From contig CAJNDS010001691.1 in the NCBI GenBank assembly GCA_905221605.1, positions 201,495-265,494 of the forward strand: a stretch of DNA of 64,000 bases. The letters run 5' to 3'. The notes under the pieces are model-generated. The model was not told where the DNA came from. It searched no databases and saw only the letters and a program-made list of their open reading frames with translations. The position numbers and the translations under genes are program-made. Of this stretch, positions 1 to 11,190 are shown in pieces (the first letter of the stretch is position 1; each line of letters begins with the position of its first letter). The stretch comes from Symbiodinium natans. Taxonomy: Eukaryota > Sar > Dinophyceae > Suessiales > Symbiodiniaceae.

Positions 1-663
1 GCTGATCACGAAGAGATGGTGTGGAAGGTCGGCGGCCAAGCGGCCGTGAAATCTTCGCAGCCGGAAGGCAAAAGTTTAGACTCGTCACTTTCCATCATAA
101 CAAACACTAAACTCCGACACCGGGTGAGAAGTGGCTTCGTAAAAATACAGCTTGGGGTTCCAGGATATGTTAAGGTCGTTAAGGTTGGCCGTTGGAGTTT
201 GCGGGTTCAGGGTTTAGTGATGGCCCAGTTTTGCCCGGGTGCCTATGAGCTCCAAACCTCCTCATCCCTACATACAACTCATACAACATCCTACCGGAAT
301 GTGCTGCAAGTTCATTAGGCTAGAGTAGGGCTTTAAGTATGGTATGTCGAGTACTTTGAACCACACTCAGGGGTTCTGAAACCCGATTCGCAGGAATCTC
401 CGGCGGATGTCAAGAATCAAGCTATCCGGTGTGGTTTGGGAGAACACGGTTCTGAGATTCAAGGTTCGGCGCTTCGGATTCACTGAGGTTTCAGGGCTGC
501 TCAGACTTTGGGGAGTTGATGTCTGTCCAGGGGTGACCGCATGCCGCATGCCTTTGTACTGAACGTTTGGACAGAAAAGGATCCGTGGTTTGGGCGACTA
601 GCCTCGAAGCGACAGAAAGGGCTGCCACAGGCCTTTGGGGCATAGGGGGCCCCGAAGCCCTGA
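1..663. other. Unique spacer without a recognised gene
   Basis: GC-balanced unique sequence with short open frames on both strands, none protein-like enough to call. A few isolated telomere-like words (GGGTTTAG) occur. It runs into the first telomere-type array. Confidence 0.5.
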
Positions 664-748
664 AACCTGAAACCCTAAACCCTAAACCCCAAACCCTAAA
701 CCCTAAACCCTAAACCCGAAACCCTAAATCCTAAACCCGACTCAAGCC
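664..748 (-). repeat. Interstitial telomere-type array, CCCTAAA orientation
   Basis: About ten CCCTAAA-type units with CCCCAAA, CCCGAAA and TCCTAAA variants. Confidence 0.9.
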
Positions 749-821
749 CTGTCCAGCCTGCTTTGGATGGGGGCCGAGCCGACATTGATGATGTCCCAGA
801 TCCACCTTGGATCCGGGAGCC

Positions 822-985
822 GGTTTAGGGTTTAGGGTTTAGGGTTTAGGGTTTGGGGTTTAGGGTTTGGGGTTTGGGGTTTGGGGCTTAGGGTTTAGGG
901 TTTAGGGTTTAGGGTTTGGGGTTTGGGGTTTGGGGTTTGGGGTTTAGGGTTTAGGGTTTAGGGTTTAGGGTTTAGGGTTTAGGGT
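822..985 (+). repeat. Interstitial telomere-type array, TTTAGGG orientation
   Basis: About 23 units, alternating blocks of TTTAGGG and TTTGGGG. It faces the opposite way to the array 75 bp upstream, so the two are head to head. Confidence 0.92.
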
Positions 986-1350
986 CCTCAGCCACCAAGA
1001 CGAGCCGGCACCCAGTCCTCCGAGCCCCAAGCCTAAACAACACCTGATGCAACGCCAAACCAGATTCAACACAGCACCCCGAAACACAAGGGACCCCTCT
1101 CTAAACCCTATGCCTCCATCTTGCACTGAACCATCGGCAGGTGCGCAGCTTTGCTCGAACCTCAAGCCTGAACTCCCATCCTTTTCACCCGGAAACCTGT
1201 AGAAATTACGGGCTGTCCGGACCGCTCAGGGGCGCCAGGGCTTAGGCTTTGGCGTTGCTTGGAAGTGGGAGGCAGGTCTTTAGCGAATTTCCTTTCTCTT
1301 GGGGCCGGAGCCCGGAGCGGTCAGGGGTCGGGGGTAGGGCTGGTCCTTAG

Positions 1351-1507
1351 AGCCCAAACCCTAAACCCTAAACCCTAAAACCCTAAAACCCTAAAACCCT
1401 AAAACCCTAAAACCCTAAAACCCTAAAACCCTAAAACCCTAAAACCCTAAAACCCTAAAACCCTAAAACCCTAAAACCCTAAAACCCTAAACCATAAACC
1501 CTAAAGC
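1351..1507 (-). repeat. Telomere-type array converted to an 8-bp CCCTAAAA unit
   Basis: Starts as CCCTAAA, then from about 1371 to 1489 every unit is the 8-mer CCCTAAAA, about 15 copies in a row, before returning to CCCTAAA with a CCATAAA variant. Confidence 0.93.
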
Positions 1508-1677
1508 GCTAGGTGCTTTGAGTCTTTGAGGCTTGGAGCCACGGAAGCCAGATGGTTCATGGGTGGGTGGGCTTTTAGTGCTCAGGGAGAACGGCCCGAA
1601 ACCCGAACAAGTTCAAAAACAAAAAACACCCCCCAAACTCCACAGCACAGCAGGGTGTCAGGGTTCAGGGGCCACCC

Positions 1678-1730
1678 TAGACCCTAAACCCTAAACCCTA
1701 AACCCTAGACCCCAAACCCTAAACCCTACG
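1678..1730 (-). repeat. Short telomere-type array, CCCTAAA orientation
   Basis: About seven units including CCCTAGA and CCCCAAA variants. Confidence 0.85.
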
Positions 1731-1864
1731 GGTTTCGGATTGTCCCAGGGGCCAGAATCCGAGGCCACCCAGGGTGGAGAGCTTCAGCGTGCCCATCGAG
1801 AGCTGCGACACGGGGTGCGCGAGATGGGTTGAGGCGCTTTGGAGTGAAGCGCTGGGATGGTCTC

Positions 1865-1954
1865 GGGTTTAGGGTTTAGGGTTTAGGGTTTAGGGTTTAG
1901 GGTTTAGGGTTTAGGGTTTAGGGTTTAGGGTTTAGGGTTTAGGGTTTAGGGTTT
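1865..1954 (+). repeat. Telomere-type array, TTTAGGG orientation
   Basis: About 12 near-perfect TTTAGGG units. Confidence 0.93.
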
Positions 1955-2063
1955 TGGGGGTGCTTTGAGGGAAGCCTTCCCGTGGGGGAGGTTAGGGAGG
2001 TTGGCAAGTTTTTGGTTTTGGGCTGGACTTGTGGCCTGGGGTTCAGGTACTCTTAAGACTCCC

Positions 2064-2130
2064 TAAACCCTCAACCCTAAACCCTAAACCCTAAACCGTA
2101 AACCCTAAACCCTAAACCCTAAACCCTATG
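2064..2130 (-). repeat. Telomere-type array, CCCTAAA orientation
   Basis: About nine units with one CCCTCAA and one CCGTAAA variant. Confidence 0.9.
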
Positions 2131-2267
2131 TAGGAGTTCATTACCCTTAAGACTCCTAGACAATGAAGCCAGGCCTGGACGTGCATTTTTGTTGATGGCC
2201 GATTCGATTGCCTAAAACCTTCCACAGCGTCAAATGGAAACAGGCCTTCAGAGCTGCGGTGGGTTTC

Positions 2268-2342
2268 GGGTTTAGGGTTTAGGGTTTAGGGTTTAGGGTT
2301 TAGGGTTTAGGGTTTAGGGTTTACGGTTTAGGGTTTAGGGGA
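2268..2342 (+). repeat. Telomere-type array, TTTAGGG orientation
   Basis: About ten units with one TTTACGG variant. Confidence 0.9.
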
Positions 2343-2845
2343 TACATGGAAACAAGCCTTCAAAGCACTCCAGCATGTTGGATCAACATCTCAGGGATTG
2401 GTGATGGGTTAAAGCCCCCATTCGTAGTCCCAGGGTTGCATCTGAAGGTCTGCCTGAAGCCCACTGACGCATGCCTAGGCGCAAGCCCGTAGAAGTAGAC
2501 CCAACTAGACCCCAAGCCTACAACTAGACCCCAAACCTACAAATGCTCTAAACCACTGACTTCCCAAACCAAAAGCTGAACTCGAGTCTTTGGAAGGCTT
2601 GGGTTGAGGGCTTTTTCCCTAAACCCTAAACCCTAAACCCTCAAGGCATTTTTCTGGCCTCGCCCAGGTAGAAGCGGTCGAGGCCTAGGAAGCCTGCACG
2701 CTGGACCCCCGTCGGGACAACCCCACAAAAAGAAACAACAGAACACCCCCCCCCAAAAAAAAACAAAATAAATAGACTAAATAAATCATACAAAGCATAC
2801 AATAACAAAAAACACATAAGTAAATAACAACAGACATAGAAATAC

Positions 2846-2895
2846 AATATATATATATATATATATACATATGTGTGTGTGTGTATAAATGCATG

Positions 2896-2942
<47 letters not shown>
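2846..2942. repeat. Compound AT/GT microsatellite
   Basis: Two (AT)n runs alternate with two (GT)n runs; the last GT run is about 30 bp. Open frames on the minus strand here merely translate the repeat (Thr-His and Tyr-Ile runs) and are not genes. Confidence 0.9.
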
Positions 2943-2943
<1 letters not shown>

Positions 2944-3341
2944 GGCCTGTTTGAAGGTGCCTTGCTTTGCATCGGTGCAACATGTCTACACTCGACCCGG
3001 GAGTAACCTAGGAAAAAAACTGCCCTTTTTGGTTTAAAGGGGCTTGTCAGGAAACTTGAACCCTAACAAGGGGAACGAGGGCCTACTCTGGGTCCTAATG
3101 CACCGTTTATTGTGAGGTCCCTATATTTTCGGCCCTGGGTTAGGGTGCAGGGTTTAGGGTTTAGGGTTTAGGGTTTAGAGTTTAGTTTTCTCCACACCTT
3201 GCTTGAGGTCATGCTAAGGCCGTCCCGTATTGGGGCGGTCGGGCACGAGTACGCGTAGGACCAGTGCCCTACTGGACGGGGTTGGAAATGCTCCATGCTG
3301 CTCCGTCTTTGGGTTACTGTGTTTACTATAAATGGTTATTT

Positions 3342-3426
3342 CCCAAAATATGGGTACCCGTTTTATACCCCAAATAGAACAGAATCCCCTTTGAGGAACC
3401 CCCAAAAAGGGTACCCGTATTTTCGG
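3342..3426. mobile_element. Foldback element with 23-bp terminal inverted repeats
   Basis: The left arm CCCAAAATATGGGTACCCG and the complement of the right arm CCGAAAATACGGGTACCCT pair over about 23 bp with few mismatches. The element is 85 bp with no coding capacity. MITE-like; autonomous partner unknown. Confidence 0.6.
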
Positions 3427-4057
3427 AAACCCCCAATTTTCTGCGAAGCTTCAGTATCTACAGGCCCTGCGCGGTCTGTTCGCCAGCCTGTCAGGGCCCT
3501 TCAACAATCAGCAGGCCTTTAGTTGCCCTTCGCATACCCACTCTGTTAGTCTCACTACATCACGCCTCACGCAGCATGGCGCGAAAGAGCTTTCAACCCT
3601 AAACTCTAAACCCAATCCAAGACTCTCAGGAGCCTGTGAAGAGTGCCAGCAGATAGGCAGTGCCTGGGCTGCAGCAGCGACAAGTTCCAAAGAGATGCCA
3701 GGAGTCTATTTTTTGGTGCCCAATCCTGCACCGAAACCTCAACCATAGATGATTAAGAGCAGAGCATGGCCGGAGGCCGTTGAAGCCTCAACATAGGGCA
3801 TCGCCGACAGGGAAAGCACGCAATAAGTGACCCTAAACCCTAAACCCTAAACCCCAAACCCTAAACTCTCCCTTGCCACATGTGCAAGTGAAGGGTTCAT
3901 AACGCTAGACGACGAAGTTCAACACAAAAAGGACACCGACACATAGGGAAAAGGGCCTGCTCTGGATCCTAGTATACGACAATAAGGGACGCCCCCAAAT
4001 AGTAGGCTTCCCTTCGAATTAGGATCCCAATAAGGTACCCCTAATGTCGGAAACCCC

Positions 4058-4140
4058 AAAACCCTAAACCCTAAAGCCTAAACCCTGAACCCTAAAACCT
4101 AAACCCTGAACCCTAAACCCTAAACCCTAAACCCTAAATT
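4058..4140 (-). repeat. Telomere-type array, CCCTAAA orientation
   Basis: About 11 units, several altered (CCTAAAG, CCCTGAA, ACCTAAA). Confidence 0.88.
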
Positions 4141-4208
4141 TGCATCCCGGCTGCGTTGTGACTTGCGCCCGGTGCGGCACTCCGGGTCCGACCAGCCAGG
4201 CGCGCACT

Positions 4209-4662
4209 ACGAGCAGGAGAATTTAGTATAGGGTTTGGGGTTTAGGGCTAGGGTTTAGGGTTTAGGGTTTAGGGTTTAGGGTTTAGGGTTTAGGGGTTAG
4301 GGTTTAGGGGTTAGGGTTTAGGGGCTAGGGTCTAGGATCTAGGGTCTAGGGTCTAGTCTAGGGTTTAGGCTTTAGGCTTTAGGCTTTAGGCTTTAGGCTT
4401 TAGGCTTTAGGGTTTAGGGTTTAGGGTTTAGGGTTTAGGGTTTAGGGTTTAGGGTTTAGGGTTTAGGGTTTAGGGTTTAGGGTTTAGGGTTTAGGGTTTA
4501 GGGTTAGGTTTAGGGTTTAGGGTTTAGGGTTTAGGGTTTAGGGTTTAGGGTTTAGGGTTTAGGGGTTAGGGTTTAGGGTTTAGGGTTTAGGGGTTAGGGT
4601 TTAGGCTTTAGGCTTTAGGCTTTAGGCTTTAGGGTTTAGGGTTTAGGGTTTAGGGTTCGGGT
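4209..4662 (+). repeat. Longest telomere-type array in the left part, about 450 bp
   Basis: About 62 units on the TTTAGGG strand. It contains local blocks of variants: TCTAGGG around 4325-4365, TTTAGGC around 4366-4408 and 4600-4630, and TTTAGGGG at several places, within otherwise perfect TTTAGGG runs. Confidence 0.95.
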
Positions 4663-4672
4663 TAATTATAGG

Positions 4673-4879
4673 GGCCTGAATAATTAGGCTCAACCCGGGA
4701 CAGTCCGTTACTCGTACCAGGTCTAACCCCCGTGCCTAGGAAAGCAGGCACGCGTCCATCTTTCTGCGAGCGGAATAACTATACGGTTTTTTTTTGGGGG
4801 GAGGGGGGGGGGTATTATAGAATAAATTTCAAGGGGCCAGAAGGGAATACTATTCGTAGTTCTTCCGACCCCTCTATTA
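4673..4879. mobile_element. MITE-like element, family C (GGGGCCTGAATAATTAG), copy 1
   Basis: The left end TAATTATAGGGGCCTG pairs with the complement of the right end CGACCCCTCTATTA. The core words CCTGAATAATTAG and AAGGGAATACTATTCGTA are shared with 57,103-57,205 and 61,465-61,549. This copy is longer (207 bp) and contains a G-rich run. Confidence 0.6.
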
Positions 4880-5079
4880 CGCGAGCTTCGCTTGAGGTTC
4901 CAATAAGGGCTTACACAGCTTCCAACCGAGGAGAGCGGAGAGTCCTTTGGGCTGCAAGGTGGAGTTTAGGATTTGGGCGTTAAATGGTTTTAGGTATCAG
5001 CGTCTTGTGAACCTCTGGCTCTGGGGGTTTAGGGTTTAGGGTTTAGGATTTAGGGTTTAGGGTTTAGGGTTAGGGTCTC

Positions 5080-5930
5080 AAGGGTCCAGGTTTGCTTACG
5101 GTTGGTTAGGATTCAGGGCCAAGGGTTCAGCACGATGCTCTCATCTCGAATCACCGGCGTGCCTGGCAGAAAGCAACGCCTCGGCATCACGGCCATCTCA
5201 TGTCGGCTTCGGGGTTCTCAAAACATGTGTAGAAACTTGAAATATTAAGCACCCGAACTAATGTGGGACTTAGGGTGCCTAGAAACCAGTCGACTCTACG
5301 CGACCCTCCCGCTAGTACTCTCCGCGTCTTGAAAGGCAAGCCCTCACCGCCCTAACGTGCTTGGCCTGAGCTACATATGGCCGGGGGGGGGGGGGTTTGG
5401 AGGGGCGAGGTGGAGGGGCAGCAGGACGGAGTGGCGCATGGTCGTTTTCAGGGCTTTCAGTGCTCAGGGTAATTGCTGTTCCGATGCACGCGTTCCTGTC
5501 CGGTAGGTTGCATTGTGCCTATTTGGATCACAACAAACAGCCAGCAGCTACGAGAAGAGCAGAACTCGTTCTGCGACATAGTAAGTGACAATTTGACAGT
5601 TAACACCATCCTACCAAATCTGCAGCCTCTCTCGCTTCGCAACTCCGTGTAACTTACCTGGTTCCGAACACCCCTTGAGGGGCAGACCTTCCACGAAGCT
5701 CTGGCACACGCCATGGCCGCTGCACTGGCGAGAAGGTGAGGACACGGCTCGTTCGTGGCAAGCTGTGCTCAGATCGGATGTGCCAATGCAAGGACTCTTT
5801 GGCCTTCTGGGCGTCATCCAGCGCAACTATCCCGCAAGAATTCACAGCCTGCGCGCATGTTTCTGGGACTGCTAAACTTTCGAAGGAGCAGACGTGCTCC
5901 CTGTCAAAACTGGGCCCCGTCTGAATTTGA
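5080..5930. other. Spacer with overlapping open frames on both strands, no recognised gene
   Basis: Unique sequence about 850 bp long with 60-105-codon frames on both strands around 5,400-5,970. They overlap each other and none has a recognisable domain. A poly-G run of about 14 lies at 5384-5397. Confidence 0.4.
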
Positions 5931-6284
5931 ACCCACACCCTAAACCCTAAACCATAAACCTCAAACCTCAATCCCTAATCCCTAAACCCCAAACCCCAAA
6001 CCCACTTAGGACATGAGACAGGAGATTCCGAAAGCCAAGCTGTGAGATGTCGTGAGAACCCGGAGAGGGGGCGTTGAATCAGCACGGCGCCTTCAACAAC
6101 CTCTCGCCGGAGATGCACAACAACCATGCATGGAAACCAACATCTCCTCTTCAATAGCAATCTGGTGGTTTCCGAAATTGAGGGGCGGGGGGGGGGGGTA
6201 CCTTGTTGTGGCCCTTTTCATCAGGGAATCCTACTGTTTGGGGACCTATATCTTCGGGGCCTTCTAGCGACTTGCGGAGCTTAT

Positions 6285-6392
6285 AAGGTTTAGGGTTTAG
6301 GGTTTGGGGTTTGGGGTTTGGGGTTTAGGGTTTAGGGTCTGGGGTTTAGGGTTTAGGGTTTAGGGTCTGGGGTTTAGGGTTTAGGGTTCGGG
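6285..6392 (+). repeat. Telomere-type array, TTTAGGG orientation
   Basis: About 15 units mixing TTTAGGG, TTTGGGG and TCTGGGG. Confidence 0.9.
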
Positions 6393-6489
6393 TGGATATG
6401 GCTCGGCTGGGTCAGCTCTGAGGCCTCACAAGGTGACAAGGGCGGAGGCCTTGGTGCCACTGGGAGGAGCTGCGCCAGTGTCTGCCTGG

Positions 6490-6613
6490 AGGGTTTAGGG
6501 TTTAGGGTTTAGGGTTTAGGGTTTAGGGTTTAGGGTTTAGGGTTTAGGGTTTAGGGTTTAGGGTTTGGGGTTTGGGGTTTGGGGTTTGGGGTTTAAGGTT
6601 TAGGGTTTAGGGT
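6490..6613 (+). repeat. Telomere-type array, TTTAGGG orientation
   Basis: About 17 units; eleven perfect units followed by a block of TTTGGGG. Confidence 0.93.
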
Positions 6614-6843
6614 GGCACGAGCGGGGCTGATCGAGGCCCTAATCCCTAAACGACAATTGCCCGAAAAAGCACTCCCCAACGAAAGGCGTCAGCGCCCGCG
6701 GCGCCAACCCTGGAGACTCAACTGCCTGAAGCACCGTGTTGGAGATTGCGTAGTCCATGATGTAGCTGGGCCTCCAGGCAAGAGAGGATAGACTCTCCGG
6801 GCTTGATAGGGCCTTTAGGGCCTTTGGGGCTTAAAGTGTCTAG

Positions 6844-6944
6844 CTTACTTCTCCAACAACCAAGGGAAGAAAATGTTAAACTTCATTGTTCCAACTAAGT
6901 GAGGAAACCCAAAAAGCTTAAAGTTCAACTATTCGCTAAGTAAG
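6844..6944. mobile_element. Dispersed 101-bp element, family B (CTTACTT...AAGTAAG), copy 1
   Basis: Bounded by CTTACTTCTCC and GCTAAGTAAG, a short inverted pair. Close copy at 10155-10255 (same length) and a diverged one near 41757-41868. Shared inner words are ACCAAGGGAAGAAAA and AAAGTTCAACTATTCGCTAA. Confidence 0.65.
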
Positions 6945-7129
6945 TTAGGGTTCAGGATTGACGGTAGGAGATGGTGGGAGGCTTGGGCGTAACTGGTGCC
7001 GGAGGTCGGCTAACTCTGGCGCGGAAACTCAGAGCACGACAAGGACTCCCCTGAACGAACAGCGCAGAGCCCCAAAGGCCCCAGACTACCCCGAAAAGCC
7101 GCACCCGAAACCTTGACCCAAGTGAACCC

Positions 7130-8050
7130 AAAATCCAAAACCTAGAAACCTGCAAAGCTCTGGCCCAAGCCCGTTTGGAGCTTCGTGTTTTATGGGGATT
7201 CGGGGCTCAGAGGGCGCTGGTTAGACCCGAAACTCCCTCCGCCTCTTTAAAAGTCTTATAAACTGAAAGAATGAAGCCCTCATGAATGGTGCCTTTGCTC
7301 CCACTGGCCACTCTCATGGCTGGCGAGGATGTCACAGCCTGCCGAAGGCAGGACTTCTTGCCCTAAGCCAATCAAGAACCGAAATAGTAGACATAGCAGG
7401 ACTTGAGGCAGGGTTAGGGTGCTCTCAGCGTACTCTAAACATACCTAAGCCCCGAATCCTTGTAACCTGAACCCGCTCCCTGCCCGGGTCTCCTCAACGA
7501 TTACGCCGGCCTTGGAGGCTCACGGAAGCAGCCGCCAACGACAGGGCCAAGAGCCAGCTGGGACACCTCTTGATATATGGGCATTTAACACAGGGGTGCC
7601 CCTCATCCCCAGTAACTAGTTCATGATTGGGGTAGGATTAAACAAATTAAATGTCTAGTCCTTCTTGAGTTTAAGTACCCCTAAACATGTAAAATGTTAC
7701 CCCGCTATGACAGCTAATTCGGAAACCCCCATTGACTCGTCCGTTTGTCGGTGGAGCGGGTCTGGTGTGGGTTCGGGGTGTTGGGCTTCGAGGCACCATG
7801 ATGCAAGCTTGGTAGACTGCGGATCAGATTCTGCTGGAGGGATCGATAAGGCGGCCAAGCCCAATCTTTCTTGCCCACAACCGCAATATCCCACCCTTCC
7901 ACGCAATGTAATTCTAAACTCTGCTAGCCTTAGAACCCTCAATCCTCCAAGCTTAAACCGTTGAACCACCCTTTCTGCACCTGCTCAGCGCAACCTGGTC
8001 ACTGCCTTCACTGTCTATTGCAAAATGAGGCTTTTTGTAGCACTTTTAAT
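7130..8050. other. Spacer without a recognised gene
   Basis: Unique sequence with short overlapping frames on both strands around 7,665-7,969 and no telomere arrays. Nothing in it resembles a known family. Confidence 0.4.
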
Positions 8051-8054
8051 ACAA

Positions 8055-8147
8055 CAAAACCCAAACCCCAAACCCCAAACCCCAAACCCCAAACCCCAAA
8101 CCCTAAACCCTAAACCCTAAACCCTAAACCCTAAACCCTAAACTCAC
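8055..8147 (-). repeat. Telomere-type array: CCCCAAA block then CCCTAAA block
   Basis: About six CCCCAAA units followed by about seven CCCTAAA units in the same phase. Confidence 0.92.
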
Positions 8148-8279
8148 GAAACCCTTTAAGCCCAATTTCAGCCTTAGCATCCTGAGCTTCCGGCCTGCCA
8201 CGACTCGGGCCGCTGTCTGCGAGGGGGCGGGGGGCTCTGAGATGCTTCGTTCGAACGGTCAGTTCATCATGATTTAACA

Positions 8280-8350
8280 TTTTATATATATATATGTATA
8301 TATATATATAATATGTATAAATATACATAAATATATATATATATATATGT
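8280..8350. repeat. AT-dinucleotide microsatellite
   Basis: Imperfect (TA)n of about 70 bp, self-complementary. The overlapping minus-strand frame translates repeat DNA. Confidence 0.9.
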
Positions 8351-8540
8351 GATTGATTCATAATGAATGTATGTGTTTGCTTATTAAAGTTATACACATA
8401 CACCTACGATAGCCATAGCATTGAAAGTACAATGCTTCCCAAAAACCAAAGGCTCATCTCCAAATTTCAGGGTCTAGCAGGCCTCCGCCAGTCCATGCCA
8501 CAATGGCCAGTAGCCTGCCAGTTGTAACTCCAAAGAAGCC

Positions 8541-8541
<1 letters not shown>

Positions 8542-8609
<68 letters not shown>

Positions 8610-8675
8610 CTCCCCCCCCCCCCCCCCCCCCCCCTCCCCCCCCCCCCCCCCCTCCCCCCCCCCCCCCCCCCTCCC
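8542..8675. repeat. Poly-C tract of about 130 bp (poly-G on the minus strand)
   Basis: Almost pure C with a few T interruptions. Polyproline (plus) and polyglycine (minus) frames across it are artefacts. The G strand could form G-quadruplexes and the C strand an i-motif. Confidence 0.95.
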
Positions 8676-9140
8676 ACACACGCACATACACACACGTAGG
8701 ATGAGCCGAGCCCACAAGACATGAAGCGAGGCCACACACCTCCCAAATACTGATCAGCTTACACTGGGCTTCGAAACCTTTTGTGTGGGGCTTAGGGGTC
8801 CTTGGGGTCTTTAGGGTTCTTAGGGTTTTTAGGGTTTTGGTGTTGAGGGTTAGGCTTGGGCCTTTAGGGGCTTTTGCGTTCAAGCTGAGGGCGTCAAGGC
8901 TAGGCATGGAGGCTCCAACATCAGAGCCTCAAGGATTTGCGCCAAATTACCGGCGCAACGATTTTGACCACAGTTTTGGACAGCCCTTTAGCCGCTGTTG
9001 CTCTGAACCCCAAGCTCCGAACCCTCACCCTAAGACCTAAACCCTAAACCCCAAACCCTAAACCTTAGCTCGAAGAGGCTTCTCCTCCACCCCTCTGGGG
9101 CGTCGGGCATGGCCAGAGGAATCAGACCTGGAGGACTCGG

Positions 9141-9453
<313 letters not shown>

Positions 9454-9507
9454 GGTTCAAGATCAAAGCTTCAATCCCAAACCTTGAGACAAAAAGCCAA
9501 ACCTACT

Positions 9508-9598
9508 AATTGCTTAAGAACCCCCACAAAAAAATGTTCTTCCTTATTAGGGTAATATGGGGATTACTATCTTCCATCCTTGGCGTGTTAAAGCAAAT
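9508..9598. mobile_element. MITE-like element, family A (TTGCTTAAGAACCC), copy 1
   Basis: Begins AATTGCTTAAGAACCCCC and ends AAAGCAAAT, a degraded version of the inverted termini of the copy at 10489-10602; 91 bp. Confidence 0.6.
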
Positions 9599-10205
9599 AG
9601 TAGAATCCCTTACACTTACTCGCAATCGAAGCCTTAGGTACCCGAAGGCTGCAGTGGGTATGGCTCGTGGCGAGTTCCGAGACACTATCATGCCGAGCTT
9701 TGGGATCCTTTTGCTGCAGGTTTATTTTCTTCGAAATAAGTTTAGTGTCTTCGGGTTGACAAGGGAGATGATATAGAATTGAGGGAAGAGGGTTTTGGGG
9801 CCTGAGGGGCCTGAGGGGAACTCTGGCAGCAGCAACAACTTGGACCAAACGAAGCTGGTCGCCCGGCGGCTTTCCAAGGCGCTCCCCCCAGCTTGCTTCC
9901 ACCAATCCACGGCAATCCACGGCACTGGGCAACGGATCCCTCATGTGTGTTGAGCCCGAAGGTTTTATGAAAACCAACCGGGCGGTGCAAGTCTGGATGT
10001 AGACGAGAAGCCTTAACTCCCCAACGAAGCCCAAAACAAAACACACACACAACCATAAGACACACACACACACACAACCAAAAACCTTTGAGGACTTAGC
10101 AACGGTATGTATTTTCATTCGCGTCACCTGCTCCTTCGTCCGGCAAACCCTGGTCTTACTTCTCCAGTAACCAAGGGAAGAAAAGGTTAAACTACATGAT
10201 TCCAA
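9588..10205 (-). CDS. Open frame of 205 codons, probably spurious
   Basis: The longest frame outside the retrotransposon besides the one at 33,892. Not recognised. Its N-terminus lies inside the family B element at 10155-10255, and a Cys-Val-rich stretch is the translation of a (CA)n microsatellite near 10,042-10,076. The C-terminal end overlaps the family A element at 9508-9598. No domain or signal peptide is convincing, and shorter frames overlap it on both strands. Most likely chance coding potential across repeat debris. Confidence 0.12.
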   Translation of the reverse strand: MESCSLTFSSLGYWRSKTRVCRTKEQVTRMKIHTVAKSSKVFGCVCVCVLWLCVCFVLGFVGELRLLVYIQTCTARLVFIKPSGSTHMRDPLPSAVDCRGLVEASWGERLGKPPGDQLRLVQVVAAARVPLRPLRPQNPLPSILYHLPCQPEDTKLISKKINLQQKDPKARHDSVSELATSHTHCSLRVPKASIASKCKGFYYLL

Positions 10206-10255
10206 CTAAATAAGGAAACCCAATAAGTTTAAAGTTCAACTATTCGCTAAGTAAG
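10155..10255. mobile_element. Dispersed 101-bp element, family B, copy 2
   Basis: Same length and ends (CTTACTTCTCC ... GCTAAGTAAG) as 6844-6944, with about 80-90% identity by eye. Confidence 0.65.
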
Positions 10256-10349
10256 CAATCTACAGTCTGTTGCCCAACCTCCGCTGCGAGTCGCGGCGGA
10301 GGTGCAGTCCGGCTGGGAACCGTACCTCCGGGTTAAGGGCTTCGGGTTC

Positions 10350-10437
10350 AGGGTTTAGGGTTTAGGGTTTAGGGTTTAGGGTTTAGGGTTTAGGGTTTAG
10401 GGTTTAGGGTTTAGGGTTTAGGGTTTAGGGTTTAGGC
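10350..10437 (+). repeat. Telomere-type array, TTTAGGG orientation
   Basis: About 12 near-perfect units. Confidence 0.93.
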
Positions 10438-10488
10438 TGTGAGACGCTGAATGCTAACTGCTATAAGCGATCCAAACCCTAAACCACC

Positions 10489-10602
10489 ATTTGCTTAAGA
10501 ACCCCCCCCCCCCCCCCCAAAAAAAAAATAAAGAAATATTCTTCCTTGTAAGGGCAATGCAGGGATTGTTATTGTGTTTTTTGGGGGGGTTCTGAAGCAA
10601 AT
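10489..10602. mobile_element. MITE-like element, family A, best-preserved copy
   Basis: ATTTGCTTAAGAACCCCCC at the left and GGGGGGTTCTGAAGCAAAT at the right form a near-perfect 19-bp inverted repeat; 114 bp in total, no coding capacity. Homologues at 9508-9598 and about 35219-35312. Confidence 0.75.
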
Positions 10603-11105
10603 CTGTTGCCTGACCATTTTGTCGGCATCGATTAATTAAGGGGGAGGATCTTTCCAAACTGCACACTACACCCAGAGCCCCAAACACAACCAACTGAAAG
10701 ACGGGTTGGGCCGTCATTGCCCGCTAGCCCCCCTCCACTCCCAACTTTGCCAAGTGGCACGATCAGAGCCCGTCAAAAGCTGGGCCCCAATGTCCCAAGG
10801 TATACCTTAAACCCGAAACCCGAAAACCGAAACCCCTAAACCCCTAAGACCCTAAACTCTAGCCCTAAACCCTAAACCCCAAACCCCAAACCCTGAACCC
10901 TGGCATCGCCTAAGCTGCGCTTCGAAGCCCTGGAGAGCAAAAAGCACCTACGTCCCTTACATGGAAAGCAAGCACACCCAGACCCTAAACCCTAAACCCT
11001 AAATCCCCAATCGGAGGCTGAGAGGCCCTGTGAAGTTGGCGTAGGGCTTGTCGAAGTGGACGCCCTTGTGGGGCCCCCGGGTGCTTGGGGTTCCAGGGCT
11101 GCCAG

Positions 11106-11190
11106 GATTTAGGGTTTAGGGTTTTGGGTTTAGGGTTTAGGGTTTAGGGTTAGGGTTTATGGTTTAGGGTTTGGGGTTTGGGGTTTCCAA
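11106..11190 (+). repeat. Telomere-type array, TTTAGGG orientation
   Basis: About 12 units with TTTTGGG, TTATGG and TTTGGGG variants. Confidence 0.88.

Noticed and set aside
4209-4662. True chromosome-end telomere
   Set aside because: Unique sequence continues on both sides and neighbouring arrays have the opposite orientation, so it is interstitial.
8454-8907. Polyglycine and polyproline frames up to 146 codons
   Set aside because: They translate the poly-C/poly-G tract and have no independent coding support.
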